64,000 bases of DNA from JAGDZR01 sp049115695 (GCA_049115695.1 JAGDZR010000001.1:310001-374000); one strand, 5' to 3'; shown: positions 44,396 through 54,251, numbered from the stretch's first letter. A program made the numbers and translations. Notes: generated by a model not told the origin, from the sequence alone.

Positions 44396-44770
44396 ATGCA
44401 TATAATGTTGATAGATGATGATGATTCAACGAATTTTTTGAATTCGACCATTGTCAAAAGGAGTGGATTAGCACAACAAGTGTCTACCTTTCAAGGAGCA
44501 CAACAAGCTTTGGACTTTCTGCAATCTTGTCCTCAACACGAACTTCCTGAGCTAATCTTGCTGGATATCAATATGCCAATTATGAATGGCTGGGACTTTT
44601 TGGATGCTTTTGAAGCACTAGCGCTCTCAAATATGCCCAGAGTGGTCATGTTAACTTCAAGTATCAATCCAGACGATGAGCAAAAAGCGAGTGGCTTTTC
44701 TTCGGTAGTGGGCTATAGGTCCAAGCCACTTAGTACTGAGATGCTTGAAAACTTCGAATCCCTTATTTAG
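44396..44770 (+). CDS. CheY-like single-domain response regulator
   Basis: 124 residues from ATG 44396; a GTG nine bases upstream in frame is possible. Only a receiver domain is present: acidic LIDDDDSTN, phospho-acceptor Asp57 in LILLDINMPIMNGWDFLD and Lys in GYRSKPL. The DDDDSTNFLN and DFLDAF pattern is that of the Bacteroidota receivers that usually accompany large hybrid or PAS histidine kinases. Its 3' end overlaps, by eight bases on the opposite strand, a histidine kinase gene that may be its partner. Output must be by protein contact, as there is no DNA-binding domain. Confidence 0.9.
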   Translation: MHIMLIDDDDSTNFLNSTIVKRSGLAQQVSTFQGAQQALDFLQSCPQHELPELILLDINMPIMNGWDFLDAFEALALSNMPRVVMLTSSINPDDEQKASGFSSVVGYRSKPLSTEMLENFESLI

Positions 44771-47603
44771 GTAATTGGATTGTGAATGTCGACCCTGATT
44801 GAGGTCTGCTTTCTACTTCAATAGTACCTCCCAATTGTTCGGTTTGTGATCTGGCAATAAATAAACCGATACCTCGGCCTTCATGATTAAGATGAAATCG
44901 CTGATATATGTGAAAAATTTTAGACCTGAATCGCTCAAGGTCTATCCCAAGTCCATTGTCATGTACACTGATAGATAGCGTGCTTTCTGTGTTAGTTGCT
45001 GTTATGCTGATTTCACAAGGAGTAGCTTGGTTTCGAAACTTGAGCGCGTTGGAAATGAGCTGTGTAAGCACATTATTAATCATTGGCTGAACACTATGAA
45101 CTTCAATTGATTGATCAAAATTCAAACTGATATTCGCTTTGCTTCTGGAAATTTCATCTGACAGAGAGCTCAATACATTTTCGATTTCCTTCTCCAATAA
45201 AAAGGTGCTTTTACTTTGTTCATCAATGTTGCTCCTGACTATCTGAGAAAGATCATAAAGCACCTTATCGAGGTTCCCTGAAGCATTTTTAATCCTATCA
45301 ACGACTTCATCGTTATGATCAGTATCTTTTGGGTCATATAGGTGACTGAGGCCGATAATTTGCGCAACAGGCTCACGTAAGTTGTGTGAGATGACAAATG
45401 CAAATTCTTCAAGACTTTGGTTCTTTAATTTTAGCTGATCGATTAATTGGTCGTTTTCGTTAAGTAATTTTTTACTCTGGAATGAGCTATAGCCCGTAGA
45501 AACAATGTCAGCAATAGATCCCGCAAATCGCTGCTCTGAGTAATTCCATTTTTTTGAAGTTTTTTGTTTTTCAAATCCCAGAAATCCAACCAAATGTCCT
45601 TCAAGTCTCACTTGGGCATATAAAGCGGAGGAAATGTTATTTGGATCGAAATAAGATGTTTTCAATTCTTTCGAACGGCTATCACTATTTGTATGATGCA
45701 TGGCCACAGTGCGGTTTTGTATTAGGTTTTCATAGAAATTGGGAATGTCATCAACACTCAATTTGACCAAAGCTGAACTTTTATCACGCGTCTGTTTAAA
45801 CAAATGAAAGGTGTTTTGCTCCGGATCAAACAACCAGAAATTTCCTCTCCAAATGTTAAGTAATTCGATGCTCCTGTAAAGAATGGTGCCGACGAATTCT
45901 TCAAAGGTTGAGGACCTCAAGTCACTGCGTTTGTTGAATTCCATTAACACATTGAGGATTTCTTGCTCTCGTTTTTCGATCAGTACATCTTCAGTAACAT
46001 CCTGGCTAGATCCATAGACTTTTTGTATTTGTCCATTCACTACCTCAGGCATCATTTCTATCTTGATATAGCTCGATTCACTTGTCTGATTACGTTTAAT
46101 AGAGCGAACGAGGATAGACTGTTTTTGACCCGTTCTCCATAGCTTTTTTAGAGCAGTTCTTATTTTGCTGTATTGTTGTGATCCGAAAAATTTTCTAACT
46201 GCATCCAAGGATGCTTCTGCGTAAGGTTCTAAGCCAATTTGTCGGCTCGTTTCAACCGTCCAACTCAGTTCATCATTTTGAACATTGTATTCCCATCCTC
46301 CAATTTTCGAAACACGTTGACTCTCGACCAGCATGTTATGCGTTTGAATAAGTTGTGAGTCAAGGTTCTTATTGATTTCTTTTATTTCAGTGTTTTTCTC
46401 TCTGATCAAGCGGTTCAATACTTTTAACTCTGTGCTTCTTTCCTTTTCTAACCTCAGGTTTCTATAGTATTGAAACAGGTAGGCACCCAGTATGACTAAG
46501 CCAATCAAAATTGAGGTAATCACGATGATTTGGTTCTTAATGGATTCCTCCTGCAATTGATTTTGTTCTTCAAGCAATGCAATCTCACCGGATTGTATTT
46601 CTGCCTCCAGTGCTTCCTGAATAGTTTTTATTCTCTCAATAACCGATTCCTTGTCAAGACTATCTTTCAGGAGCCGGTATTTAATAATATAGTCATTTGA
46701 CTGTCTGTAATATTCCGTAGAACGGTAATACTCGGCCTTTCGTAAATATGCCTCGTAAAGCAAATCTTGAAACTGAGTAGAAAGGAATTCAGCTTCATTG
46801 AGTAAAATTTCACTTCTGCTTTTATCCCCTTGCTCAAAATAATAATCTGAGAGTTTGAACAATGATTGAACGATCCCTCTTTTGTCGTCAATGAGTCTCC
46901 TGATAGATAGCGATTCACGATGATATTTGATTGCCTGGTTAAGATCTCCCATGACATAAGCGATTTCCCCTTTTCCAAATGATGCATACGCTTTACCTCT
47001 GTCATTCTTATCTAGTTCGGCAAAATGCGATGCTATATCATAATATTTTTTGGCTGAATCTATCTTACCCTGTAGAAAATAGAGTTCTCCAATGTTATAG
47101 GACAGAATGGAAGGATATCGACCCTTTAGAGACTTCAAAACAACTTCACGGCCTTTTTGAAAGAACATGAGCGCAGAGTCATATTGCTGCTGTTTTTTAT
47201 AAGTTTCGCCAATATTATTGTAGAGACTAGACTTGCCTAAATAATCATCTTCGACCAGCAGTGTTAAAGCTTGCAAGTAGTGTTTTAGCGCATGATCAAA
47301 CAGACCGTTGATCCAGAAGCCGCTTCCTTTGTGTGTCAGTGCCCTCATCATACCCTTTTGATAATCAATTGAATCTGCCATTCGAATGGCACGATTGGCC
47401 ATGTTAATACCTTCACCAGGATTGGCCTTGATATATTCGAAGGTAAGCTCATTGAATGCATCCAGGTATACCTCATCAATTGTGGATTGACCCTTTAAAA
47501 ATTGCTCAAGGCTGTCCTTCACATTGACCTGTGCATATGCCTGCTTCGTCATAACCATGACCGCACAGAGTAAAAGGAGGATATATTTATTTGCGAAACT
47601 CAA
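44763..47603 (-). CDS. TPR-PAS-GAF sensor histidine kinase
   Basis: 946 residues. A signal peptide (YILLLLCAVMVMTKQAYAQ) leads to an exported domain of about seven TPRs (residues about 60-310), a membrane helix near 360-378 (IIVITSILIGLVILGAYLF), a coiled coil, a PAS domain (about 440-540), a GAF-like domain (about 570-700), then DHp with His740 in FAFVISHNLREPVAQ and the HATPase boxes (NVLTQLISNALKF, DNGLGIDLERF, GRGIGLFIARS). No receiver is fused to it. Last gene of a minus-strand operon 31 bases behind the TonB-C-like gene, and convergent with a CheY-like gene. Confidence 0.93.
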   Translation of the reverse strand: MSFANKYILLLLCAVMVMTKQAYAQVNVKDSLEQFLKGQSTIDEVYLDAFNELTFEYIKANPGEGINMANRAIRMADSIDYQKGMMRALTHKGSGFWINGLFDHALKHYLQALTLLVEDDYLGKSSLYNNIGETYKKQQQYDSALMFFQKGREVVLKSLKGRYPSILSYNIGELYFLQGKIDSAKKYYDIASHFAELDKNDRGKAYASFGKGEIAYVMGDLNQAIKYHRESLSIRRLIDDKRGIVQSLFKLSDYYFEQGDKSRSEILLNEAEFLSTQFQDLLYEAYLRKAEYYRSTEYYRQSNDYIIKYRLLKDSLDKESVIERIKTIQEALEAEIQSGEIALLEEQNQLQEESIKNQIIVITSILIGLVILGAYLFQYYRNLRLEKERSTELKVLNRLIREKNTEIKEINKNLDSQLIQTHNMLVESQRVSKIGGWEYNVQNDELSWTVETSRQIGLEPYAEASLDAVRKFFGSQQYSKIRTALKKLWRTGQKQSILVRSIKRNQTSESSYIKIEMMPEVVNGQIQKVYGSSQDVTEDVLIEKREQEILNVLMEFNKRSDLRSSTFEEFVGTILYRSIELLNIWRGNFWLFDPEQNTFHLFKQTRDKSSALVKLSVDDIPNFYENLIQNRTVAMHHTNSDSRSKELKTSYFDPNNISSALYAQVRLEGHLVGFLGFEKQKTSKKWNYSEQRFAGSIADIVSTGYSSFQSKKLLNENDQLIDQLKLKNQSLEEFAFVISHNLREPVAQIIGLSHLYDPKDTDHNDEVVDRIKNASGNLDKVLYDLSQIVRSNIDEQSKSTFLLEKEIENVLSSLSDEISRSKANISLNFDQSIEVHSVQPMINNVLTQLISNALKFRNQATPCEISITATNTESTLSISVHDNGLGIDLERFRSKIFHIYQRFHLNHEGRGIGLFIARSQTEQLGGTIEVESRPQSGSTFTIQLPK

Positions 47604-47634
47604 GTTTAGATCGTCTATATCAAGTTAGCGGTTT

Positions 47635-48141
47635 TCATTTTTGATCTGAATATTTCTGGTTGAAGTCAATCATCATTTCTAAGCGTATTTTTACAGGGTG
47701 ATGGGACGATACCTGAGGTTTCAGGCTTAAAAAGTCAATGAGGCGCAGCGCCTCTCGATCGCACTCAGCATCTAATGATTGAACAATGGCAGGATTAGAG
47801 ATTGAGCCATCCTGATCAAGATAAAAGGCCACAATAACCTGTCCGCCCTGAGTAACTTCAGGAATGTTGATATTGTCTGCAATTATTTGATAAGCACTAT
47901 CCAACCCATTTATGACTTTACCTTCTGCACCATAATACCAGCTGACTCGTAACAATGAATCATTGTTCACATTTTGTGCTTGCCTAATCTTATCAGCGTC
48001 TGTTTGCCAGGAGGTTTGAATTAAACCCTCAGATTGAGCATGTGTCATTGAATGAACACCAACAAAAAAGCAGATCAACAGGCACAGATGAAGAATATTC
48101 AAATGATTAACAGACCTGCTTCTCTGATAGATTGGAACCAT
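47635..48141 (-). CDS. secreted TonB C-terminal-like protein
   Basis: 168 residues. A hydrophobic signal (ILHLCLLICFFVGVHS) is followed by a linker and a C-terminal domain (about 85-165) with EVTQGGQVIVAFYLDQDGSISNPAIV, the beta-alpha pattern of TonB C-terminal domains and the free-standing TonB-C-like proteins of Bacteroidota. It lacks the proline-rich periplasmic spacer of a true energy transducer, so a direct role in energising receptors is doubtful. The start lies 43 bases inside the upstream radical SAM gene; a later Met (residue 32) would destroy the signal peptide. Second gene of a three-gene operon. Confidence 0.7.
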   Translation of the reverse strand: MVPIYQRSRSVNHLNILHLCLLICFFVGVHSMTHAQSEGLIQTSWQTDADKIRQAQNVNNDSLLRVSWYYGAEGKVINGLDSAYQIIADNINIPEVTQGGQVIVAFYLDQDGSISNPAIVQSLDAECDREALRLIDFLSLKPQVSSHHPVKIRLEMMIDFNQKYSDQK

Positions 48142-50285
48142 GGTTGTTCAATTAGGTTTTTACTACTGGAAGTTAGGCCATTATAGGAAGCCTCGATTGC
48201 AGAAAAAGTTGAACGGGAGTTATTTTCGCTCAAATCGTTAATGAGCGACATCAACCATTGACCCTCAGTCTCATTCAACTTAATGGCATGTGATTCATAT
48301 CCATTTTTGATCTCAATTTTCATCATGCGATTCAATTTTCCCTTCTTCTTTACGTCGTAACTATTCGCTTTGATTGACTTTCCAATCCATATGACCTGAC
48401 TATGGGCTGAGAGGCTATTTTTTCTTAGCCTAATTAGATTTTCAATGTAGTTAGGAGGTATGGTTGTTACGGGTGCTTTAAAATCAAACCATTGGTTCAC
48501 CGGTAGATCAAATCCAACCCCATGCATGTAGTTGTATATGGAAGTTTTGAGTCCCTGACTGTATTGTTCGTGATCAGCTCCTGTAGGATCAGCATGAATA
48601 AGATCATTGTGGGCAAACCCCTCGAAATTTGGCCCTTCTTCAACAACATCAAAAGACGCTGGGTTTATTCCTACAGGACTATGAGCGGTCATTGAAAATA
48701 AGTGCCAAAATCCTGATTGTAAAGTGCCATTAATGAATAATTGACGAACAATTTCGACAGCATCAATAGTTTCCTGGTCAGTCTGAGTAGGGAAGCCATA
48801 CATCAAGTAGGCGTGTACCATGATGCCAGCCTGTGTGAAGTTGTCAGTTACTTGTGCTACCTGTTCTATATCTACCCCTTTGTCGATGAGTTGAAGTACC
48901 CTGTCAGCGGCAACTTCCAGCCCTCCTGATACGGCAATACAGCCGGAAGCATTGAGCAAAGAACAAAGGTCCTTTGTAAATCGACTTTCGAATCGGATGT
49001 TGGTCCACCAGGTGACCTTTAGGTTTCTATTGATGATTTCGAGCGCCAGATCTCTCATTAAAGCCGGGGGAGCTGCTTCATCTACAAAGTGAAAACCTGT
49101 TATGCCAGTCTCCTCAATCATGGTTTCCATTTGATCGCAAAGGTGTACTACATTGGCTGGTTGATAGTTGGCTATATAGTCCAGAGAAATATCACAAAAT
49201 GTACACTTTTTCCAATAACACCCATGTGCCATGGTAAGCTTGTTCCATTGTCCATCGGACCAGAGTCGGTGCATAGGATTGGCCACTTCCAGTACCGACA
49301 GGTATTGACCAGTCGGTAGTCCTGATGTGGAGGGTGTTGCGGATTTATTGAATGGGATCGGACTGATCTTTTCATTGTTCAGATAAACCACCTCATTGTT
49401 TTTAAGGATTTTTGTTCTACAAAGCCCATCATGAGTTCCTGATTTGATAGATTTTAAAATGGAAAGTAGGGGTTGCTCTCCATCGTCGAATGTGATGAAA
49501 TCCATCAACTCAAATATTCGAACATCGGTCAGCTTACGCAATTCCGTATTCACGTATCCACCCCCCATGATTGTTTTGATATCAGAATGTTTGGCCTTGA
49601 GGTGTTTTGCCAATCTGAGTGCTCCAAATAAGTTGCCGGGAAATGGAACAGTAAACCCCACAACCTCAGGTCGAAACTCCGAAATATGTCGTTCAAGGCA
49701 TTGAATCATTATCTGGTCAATTAAGGAGGCGGGTTCCTTTAGTTGATCTTGAATAGGATCAAAGGACGTAGCAGATCGACTCAGGTCTTCAGCATAACGG
49801 CTCATGCCATATTGGCTATCCAGGTGCTGCTGAATAAAGTCTACCAGGTCATCCAAGTACAGCGTGCACAGATGTTTGGCCTTATCCTGAATGCCCAAAT
49901 TACCAAAAGCCCAATCCAAATCATCCAGACTATCAAATCTCGCACCTTCAGGTAAAAACTTGCGTTCACATATTTGAATAGCAAGTGTTGGCTGATTCCC
50001 TTGTAGGAATTGCTTTACCGAATCGATAGTATGCTCGTATTCAAACCTTAGCTCCAGGATTAAACTGCTGATTGATTTTTGTTCGGCTAAATCAAAAACC
50101 TTTTTGAGTCCGTTTTTTGAGAAAAGTGATAGTGCCGTCTCCAGGCTTAAGTCTGCCTGCCGGCAATTAATGCCTTCATCATCTAAGAAACCTTTTAAAT
50201 AACTCGTTGCAGGATAGGGGGTATTGAGCTGTGTAAAAGGAGGGGTTACTAATAGTATCGCCGGATAGTCTTGGTCCATCTTCAT
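48099..50285 (-). CDS. B12-binding-type radical SAM protein
   Basis: 728 residues. The N-terminal region (ILLVTPPFTQLNTPYPATSY) and FTVPFPGNLFGALRLAKHL with GGGYVNTELRKL resemble the cobalamin-binding domain of B12 radical SAM enzymes (no obvious DxHxxG motif, so cobalamin binding is uncertain). The radical SAM cluster motif is Cys356-x4-Cys361-x2-Cys364 (GCYWKKCTFC), a four-residue first gap. GFHFVDEAAPPALM and the following IRFESRFT fit the barrel. The substrate is unknown. It heads an operon with a TonB-C-like protein and a TPR kinase. Confidence 0.82.
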   Translation of the reverse strand: MKMDQDYPAILLVTPPFTQLNTPYPATSYLKGFLDDEGINCRQADLSLETALSLFSKNGLKKVFDLAEQKSISSLILELRFEYEHTIDSVKQFLQGNQPTLAIQICERKFLPEGARFDSLDDLDWAFGNLGIQDKAKHLCTLYLDDLVDFIQQHLDSQYGMSRYAEDLSRSATSFDPIQDQLKEPASLIDQIMIQCLERHISEFRPEVVGFTVPFPGNLFGALRLAKHLKAKHSDIKTIMGGGYVNTELRKLTDVRIFELMDFITFDDGEQPLLSILKSIKSGTHDGLCRTKILKNNEVVYLNNEKISPIPFNKSATPSTSGLPTGQYLSVLEVANPMHRLWSDGQWNKLTMAHGCYWKKCTFCDISLDYIANYQPANVVHLCDQMETMIEETGITGFHFVDEAAPPALMRDLALEIINRNLKVTWWTNIRFESRFTKDLCSLLNASGCIAVSGGLEVAADRVLQLIDKGVDIEQVAQVTDNFTQAGIMVHAYLMYGFPTQTDQETIDAVEIVRQLFINGTLQSGFWHLFSMTAHSPVGINPASFDVVEEGPNFEGFAHNDLIHADPTGADHEQYSQGLKTSIYNYMHGVGFDLPVNQWFDFKAPVTTIPPNYIENLIRLRKNSLSAHSQVIWIGKSIKANSYDVKKKGKLNRMMKIEIKNGYESHAIKLNETEGQWLMSLINDLSENNSRSTFSAIEASYNGLTSSSKNLIEQPWFQSIREAGLLII

Positions 50286-50437
50286 TAAATATTGACCAAA
50301 GCTATTCTAAAAAGAAAAAAGAGCTGTATTCAAAAGTATTCAGTCTGTTGTACAGAAAAACCCAGCTGAATTCACAAAACATGAATTGTTTGGAATTTTC
50401 CATTTGCAAGCTTTTATCATGATACCATCATGAATGT

Positions 50438-52909
50438 TTACTGTCTTCTTTTAACTCCTCTTATAGCAGGTTCAGTCCAGGGGTCGTCCGGCCAAACATG
50501 CTTAGGGTACCTTCTTTTCAATTCTTTTCGAACTTCGAAATAGGTGTTATTCCAGAAGTTTTCTAAATCCGACGTGACCTGAACAGGTTTATAGCCAGGA
50601 GAAAGTAGGTGCAAGATAACGGGTTGATTTCCATTATTGATTTTGGGCGTTGATGGCATGCCAAATACCTCCTGAATTCTCACGGCAAGTATTGGTGGTT
50701 CACCATCATTTCGGTAGTGAAGTCCAATGCTAGAGCCACTAGGGACCTTTATTTTTGTAGGAGTCATCTGATTTAACTGTTCCTGCTGTTCCCAGCTAAG
50801 GCTACTTTCCAAAATAGTTGATAAGTCCAGTTTCTTGAGATCTTCCGGTTTTTTGATTTTATCCAGATACGGAGTTATCCATTCTTTATTTTTTAAAAGT
50901 AATGTCCGAGTACTTACATCCGGCCAGTCATCATTGGTCCATTTTTTAAGGCTGATGATTCTGTTTTGCCATTGCGCTACTTTGTCGTCAAAATTCAGTA
51001 GTCTTTCGCCCTCCTTAGCAATCGCTTCTGAAATGGCCTGTTTCAGCAATGCTTCATCCGGGTCAGGCAATGGAGTGCTTTTAAGCACAATATTTCCGAT
51101 ACGTAAATCCATGGTAGCGATCAATCCACCGAGCTCTGTATCCCATTTCACTACTTCCATTTCTTTCACCAAAGGAGCCAGGTCCTTTGGATTTAAAGGG
51201 GAGGCCATAAAGATCTTACCCATTCCGTCTCTGGCATCTACATGCGACACGGCCAGCCATTGTTCATGTGCAAGATCGTCTTTATGTCCAGCCATGGCAA
51301 TCTTGCCATTTGCAAGCTGAAATTGAGCATTATTGCCAGGACGATTACATGCGATTCTTTCCGGATAAGCATACGTGAGTAATATCCCAGTCTCATATTC
51401 ATCAAACAATTCATTGTCTTCTTCAATACCCTGCATAGCACGATATTGAGCTGCGATTCGCTCAATTCTAGATAGCCTTTTGTTGAGACTCTTTTCTCTT
51501 CGAAATTTCCTGAGCGCCTCTATTCTGAGATTGATATTGATGCCAGCTTCTTTACCCAATGGATCACGTTCTTCCATTAAAGCAGCAATGTCAGTAGCCA
51601 ATGGTAAAAGATCATCCTCCTTTGCCAGGATTAGCATATGAGCAATTCTTGGGTGGCATGGTAATGCGTGCATTGCCTTTCCGTGTTCAGTGATTTTACC
51701 ACGATCAAGCGCGTTCAGATTATGAAGAAGATCACTTGCCTGTGCAATAGTCCCTATTGGAGGTGGAGTAGTCCAGGTCAATTGCATTGGGTCATTAATC
51801 CCCCATTGAGCCATTTCAAGGACCAGCGATGCTAGATCAGCTTCCATGATTTCAGGCGTACGATGACTTTTTAGTCTGGCATGAGTTGCTTTTGTCCACA
51901 TTCGATAACACACTCCTGAAGATAATCGACCAGCTCTTCCGGCTCTCTGATCGGCTGAATCTTTACTTATTTGAACCGTCTGAAGACGAGACAATCCCGA
52001 GTTAGGATCGAATTTTGAGGTCCGTCCAAAACCTGAATCAACGACTATCTTCACTCCCTCTATTGTCAAACTTGTTTCAGCAATGGAAGTTGATAAAACA
52101 ATTTTGCGCCTGCCTTGCTTGTCGGGCATTATTGCTGCATACTGTCTGTTCGCAGGAAGCAGACCAAACAACGGGTGAATTTGAAATGCTTTTAATTGCT
52201 TGCGAAGTATCTCTTCACATTTCCTGATTTCTCCCTGACCTGGGAGAAAAACGAGTACATCCCCGTCATGTTTTTTAGTGGCATTGGCGATTGTACGGGC
52301 CGTCATTTCAGGAAGGAGCGTTTCGTCTTGATCCCCTACATGGTGTATGTCTACCGGATACTGCCTTCCATTGCTCGTTACGGCAGGGCACTTTAGCATT
52401 TTGATGAGATGAGGCATGTCCAAAGTTGCTGACATGACCAGAATCCTCAAATCTTCCCGTAAAACACTTTGCACTTCGCGGCAGAAAGCCATGGCAAGAT
52501 CCGCATGAAGACTTCTTTCGTGAAACTCGTCAAAGATGACCAACCCAACATCGTCTAAACTATTGTCAGATTGAATCATTTTGGTGAGAATACCTTCGGT
52601 GACTACCTCTATCTTAGTTTGTTCAGAAACACAAGTTTCAAACCTAATTCTATATCCAATAGTTTTACCTGGCTTTTCTCCAAGGATATCAGCCATTCTT
52701 AGTGCGATTGTCCTGGCGGCCAATCTCCTTGGCTCGAGCATTAAAATCTTCTTGCCTTTTAACCAGGTCTGGTCCAGTAGTGTAAGGGGTACTAGCGTAC
52801 TCTTGCCAGCTCCGGGAGGAGCATGGAGTAGGAGGGTGTTATTGTTCTTTAATTCATTGATGATCTCATCAACAACCTCAACAATTGGAAGGTCAAGATC
52901 TCGTAACAC
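50438..52909 (-). CDS. hrpB: ATP-dependent helicase HrpB
   Basis: 823 residues, the usual HrpB length. DExH-box motifs in order: Walker A HAPPGAGKST near residue 35, motif Ia EPRRLAARTIA, motif II FDEFHERSLHADLAMA, motif III SATLD, then motif V STSIAETSLTIEG and motif VI QRAGRAGRL. A C-terminal HrpB-specific domain (about 600-823) ends in RRYPKHVWPDDPW, which is a signature of the family. Its RNA substrate and cellular role are poorly known. It is single, divergent from the hypothetical membrane gene at 53101. Confidence 0.96.
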   Translation of the reverse strand: MLRDLDLPIVEVVDEIINELKNNNTLLLHAPPGAGKSTLVPLTLLDQTWLKGKKILMLEPRRLAARTIALRMADILGEKPGKTIGYRIRFETCVSEQTKIEVVTEGILTKMIQSDNSLDDVGLVIFDEFHERSLHADLAMAFCREVQSVLREDLRILVMSATLDMPHLIKMLKCPAVTSNGRQYPVDIHHVGDQDETLLPEMTARTIANATKKHDGDVLVFLPGQGEIRKCEEILRKQLKAFQIHPLFGLLPANRQYAAIMPDKQGRRKIVLSTSIAETSLTIEGVKIVVDSGFGRTSKFDPNSGLSRLQTVQISKDSADQRAGRAGRLSSGVCYRMWTKATHARLKSHRTPEIMEADLASLVLEMAQWGINDPMQLTWTTPPPIGTIAQASDLLHNLNALDRGKITEHGKAMHALPCHPRIAHMLILAKEDDLLPLATDIAALMEERDPLGKEAGININLRIEALRKFRREKSLNKRLSRIERIAAQYRAMQGIEEDNELFDEYETGILLTYAYPERIACNRPGNNAQFQLANGKIAMAGHKDDLAHEQWLAVSHVDARDGMGKIFMASPLNPKDLAPLVKEMEVVKWDTELGGLIATMDLRIGNIVLKSTPLPDPDEALLKQAISEAIAKEGERLLNFDDKVAQWQNRIISLKKWTNDDWPDVSTRTLLLKNKEWITPYLDKIKKPEDLKKLDLSTILESSLSWEQQEQLNQMTPTKIKVPSGSSIGLHYRNDGEPPILAVRIQEVFGMPSTPKINNGNQPVILHLLSPGYKPVQVTSDLENFWNNTYFEVRKELKRRYPKHVWPDDPWTEPAIRGVKRRQ

Positions 52910-53100
52910 AGATTTATTTCAAACTTATTACTAAATGAACTAGCGAAGGTAGAACATGCATGGACAAGGAGCCATATTTTCTATGTTGTTTTGAGACGGG
53001 AACAGCTGTTAAATTATTAATAAACAGATGGTTATTACCAAATGATTATAGTAATTGTTTAAAAATAATTATATTTCGTGATGAGAAACTGAATACAGTG

Positions 53101-53766
53101 ATGTCAAATTTTCCTCTTTCAGATCGAACAAGAATTTTCACAGTACTTACCATATTACTGAGTGCATTGCTTTTGGTAGTTGTGCTTTTTGATTTGCATG
53201 ACATGCTAGCCACGCTTCTCGGTTTTTCAAATACAAACGCATTGATTGGTGTTTATTTATTATTAATTGCTTACCTGACATCTCTGTTAATAGCCAGTCT
53301 GCTTCAAGATGCTCGTGTAACTCGTGATGTGTCCGCCGAAGTGCGGAAACGAGTTGCCTTTCTGGCAGAGCAAGGTTGGAGTTCAATTGAGCAAACTATG
53401 CATGACGAGCTTTTGACCTATCAATGTGCCATTTCATCAAGGAGCAGAACATTTATTGAAAGATCCTATTTCAAAATGCTTGCCCTTGATAATCAAATTC
53501 CAGAAGAAAAATTGAGCACGGGATGGATTAATATTGAATTATTATTGAAACTAGCAACATTCAATCTCGAAGAAAAGCAGTCAGTTTTTGTATTGCAAGC
53601 CATATCAAAAAAGCTTCGCGATGAGGTTAGAAAGGTTTCACGACAAATTTCAAAACTGATCAGGACTGATCATGTGAACGTTTACAACACCTGGTATGCC
53701 TGGCTTCCCATGGGAATTGCATTTTTAAGTATTGCAATGTCTTTAATGTTTTTACTCAAGATCTAG
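53101..53766 (+). CDS. hypothetical membrane protein with three helices
   Basis: 221 residues from ATG 53101. An earlier in-frame start at 52960 would add a poorly hydrophobic, AT-rich leader and is rejected. Helices lie at about 14-32 (VLTILLSALLLVVVLFDLH), 43-63 (IGVYLLLIAYLTSLLIASLL) and near the C-terminus (MGIAFLSIAMSLMFLL). The central soluble part (about 65-195) is helical and charged, probably cytoplasmic, with no known motif. It stands alone between hrpB (opposite strand) and a group of small minus-strand genes. Function unknown. Confidence 0.65.
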   Translation: MSNFPLSDRTRIFTVLTILLSALLLVVVLFDLHDMLATLLGFSNTNALIGVYLLLIAYLTSLLIASLLQDARVTRDVSAEVRKRVAFLAEQGWSSIEQTMHDELLTYQCAISSRSRTFIERSYFKMLALDNQIPEEKLSTGWINIELLLKLATFNLEEKQSVFVLQAISKKLRDEVRKVSRQISKLIRTDHVNVYNTWYAWLPMGIAFLSIAMSLMFLLKI

Positions 53767-53769
53767 CAC

Positions 53770-53934
53770 TTAGAGTTTGCATGGGGTAAACATCATTCCT
53801 TGTTCAGGAACAAAGTACCAGTAGCCAGTTACATCTTTGTTATCACCCCATTTCAAACGAGATGCATTAGGATACTTTCGACGAATAAAAAGGCGCGTCT
53901 TTCTCCTTAAATACTTTTCATCTTTGGTAATCAT
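53770..53934 (-). CDS. small protein of 54 aa, unknown function
   Basis: ATG at 53934-53932 and TAA at 53772-53770 frame a 54-residue basic protein with a regular helix-like N-terminus (MITKDEKYLRRKTRLFIRRK) and the end NKDVTGYWYFVPEQG followed by MMFTPCKL. An AGGAA lies about 12 bases upstream. The composition, with many Lys/Arg and a Trp/Tyr-rich loop, and the clean ribosome site make it look real. No family is recognised. Confidence 0.5.
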   Translation of the reverse strand: MITKDEKYLRRKTRLFIRRKYPNASRLKWGDNKDVTGYWYFVPEQGMMFTPCKL

Positions 53935-54005
53935 CAGATAGTTGTGTTTCCTTTCTTACCATTGCGGTTAATAGGATAACAGTCTCAGTTACATTACCCC
54001 TATGA

Positions 54006-54251
54006 TCAGTCGGATTTCTTGATTACTTTCTGATGACGCGTAATGGCATCTATCATTTTGGTATACTTGACTACCTTGCCAGAAGCGATTGATTCGTAGT
54101 AAAATACTTCGTCTTCCAGATACAATCTGCATTCACCCATGTCATACCTTATCGTGGTGACTAGGTCTCCGGATTTTAGCTCATTGCCCTGCATATCAAT
54201 CAATAGCGGTAGCGACTTTGATTTTTCTTTCTTTTTAAACCAGTTGAACAT
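54006..54251 (-). CDS. small protein of 81 aa, unknown function
   Basis: 81 residues, mixed alpha/beta, with a basic start (MFNWFKKKEKSKSLP) and a core that looks like a small beta barrel: LIDMQGNELKSGDLVTTIRY, then GECRLYLEDEVFYYESIASGK. The GNELKSGDLV pattern recalls KOW/SH3-like proteins of Bacteroidota of unknown role. It overlaps the next upstream small gene by 17 bases on the same strand, so the two may be co-translated. No signal peptide. Confidence 0.6.
   Translation of the reverse strand: MFNWFKKKEKSKSLPLLIDMQGNELKSGDLVTTIRYDMGECRLYLEDEVFYYESIASGKVVKYTKMIDAITRHQKVIKKSD

Noticed and set aside
52960..53100. 47-codon N-terminal extension of the three-helix membrane protein
   Set aside because: The extension is AT-rich, contains no conserved feature, and the start at 53101 leaves the first helix in a normal position.
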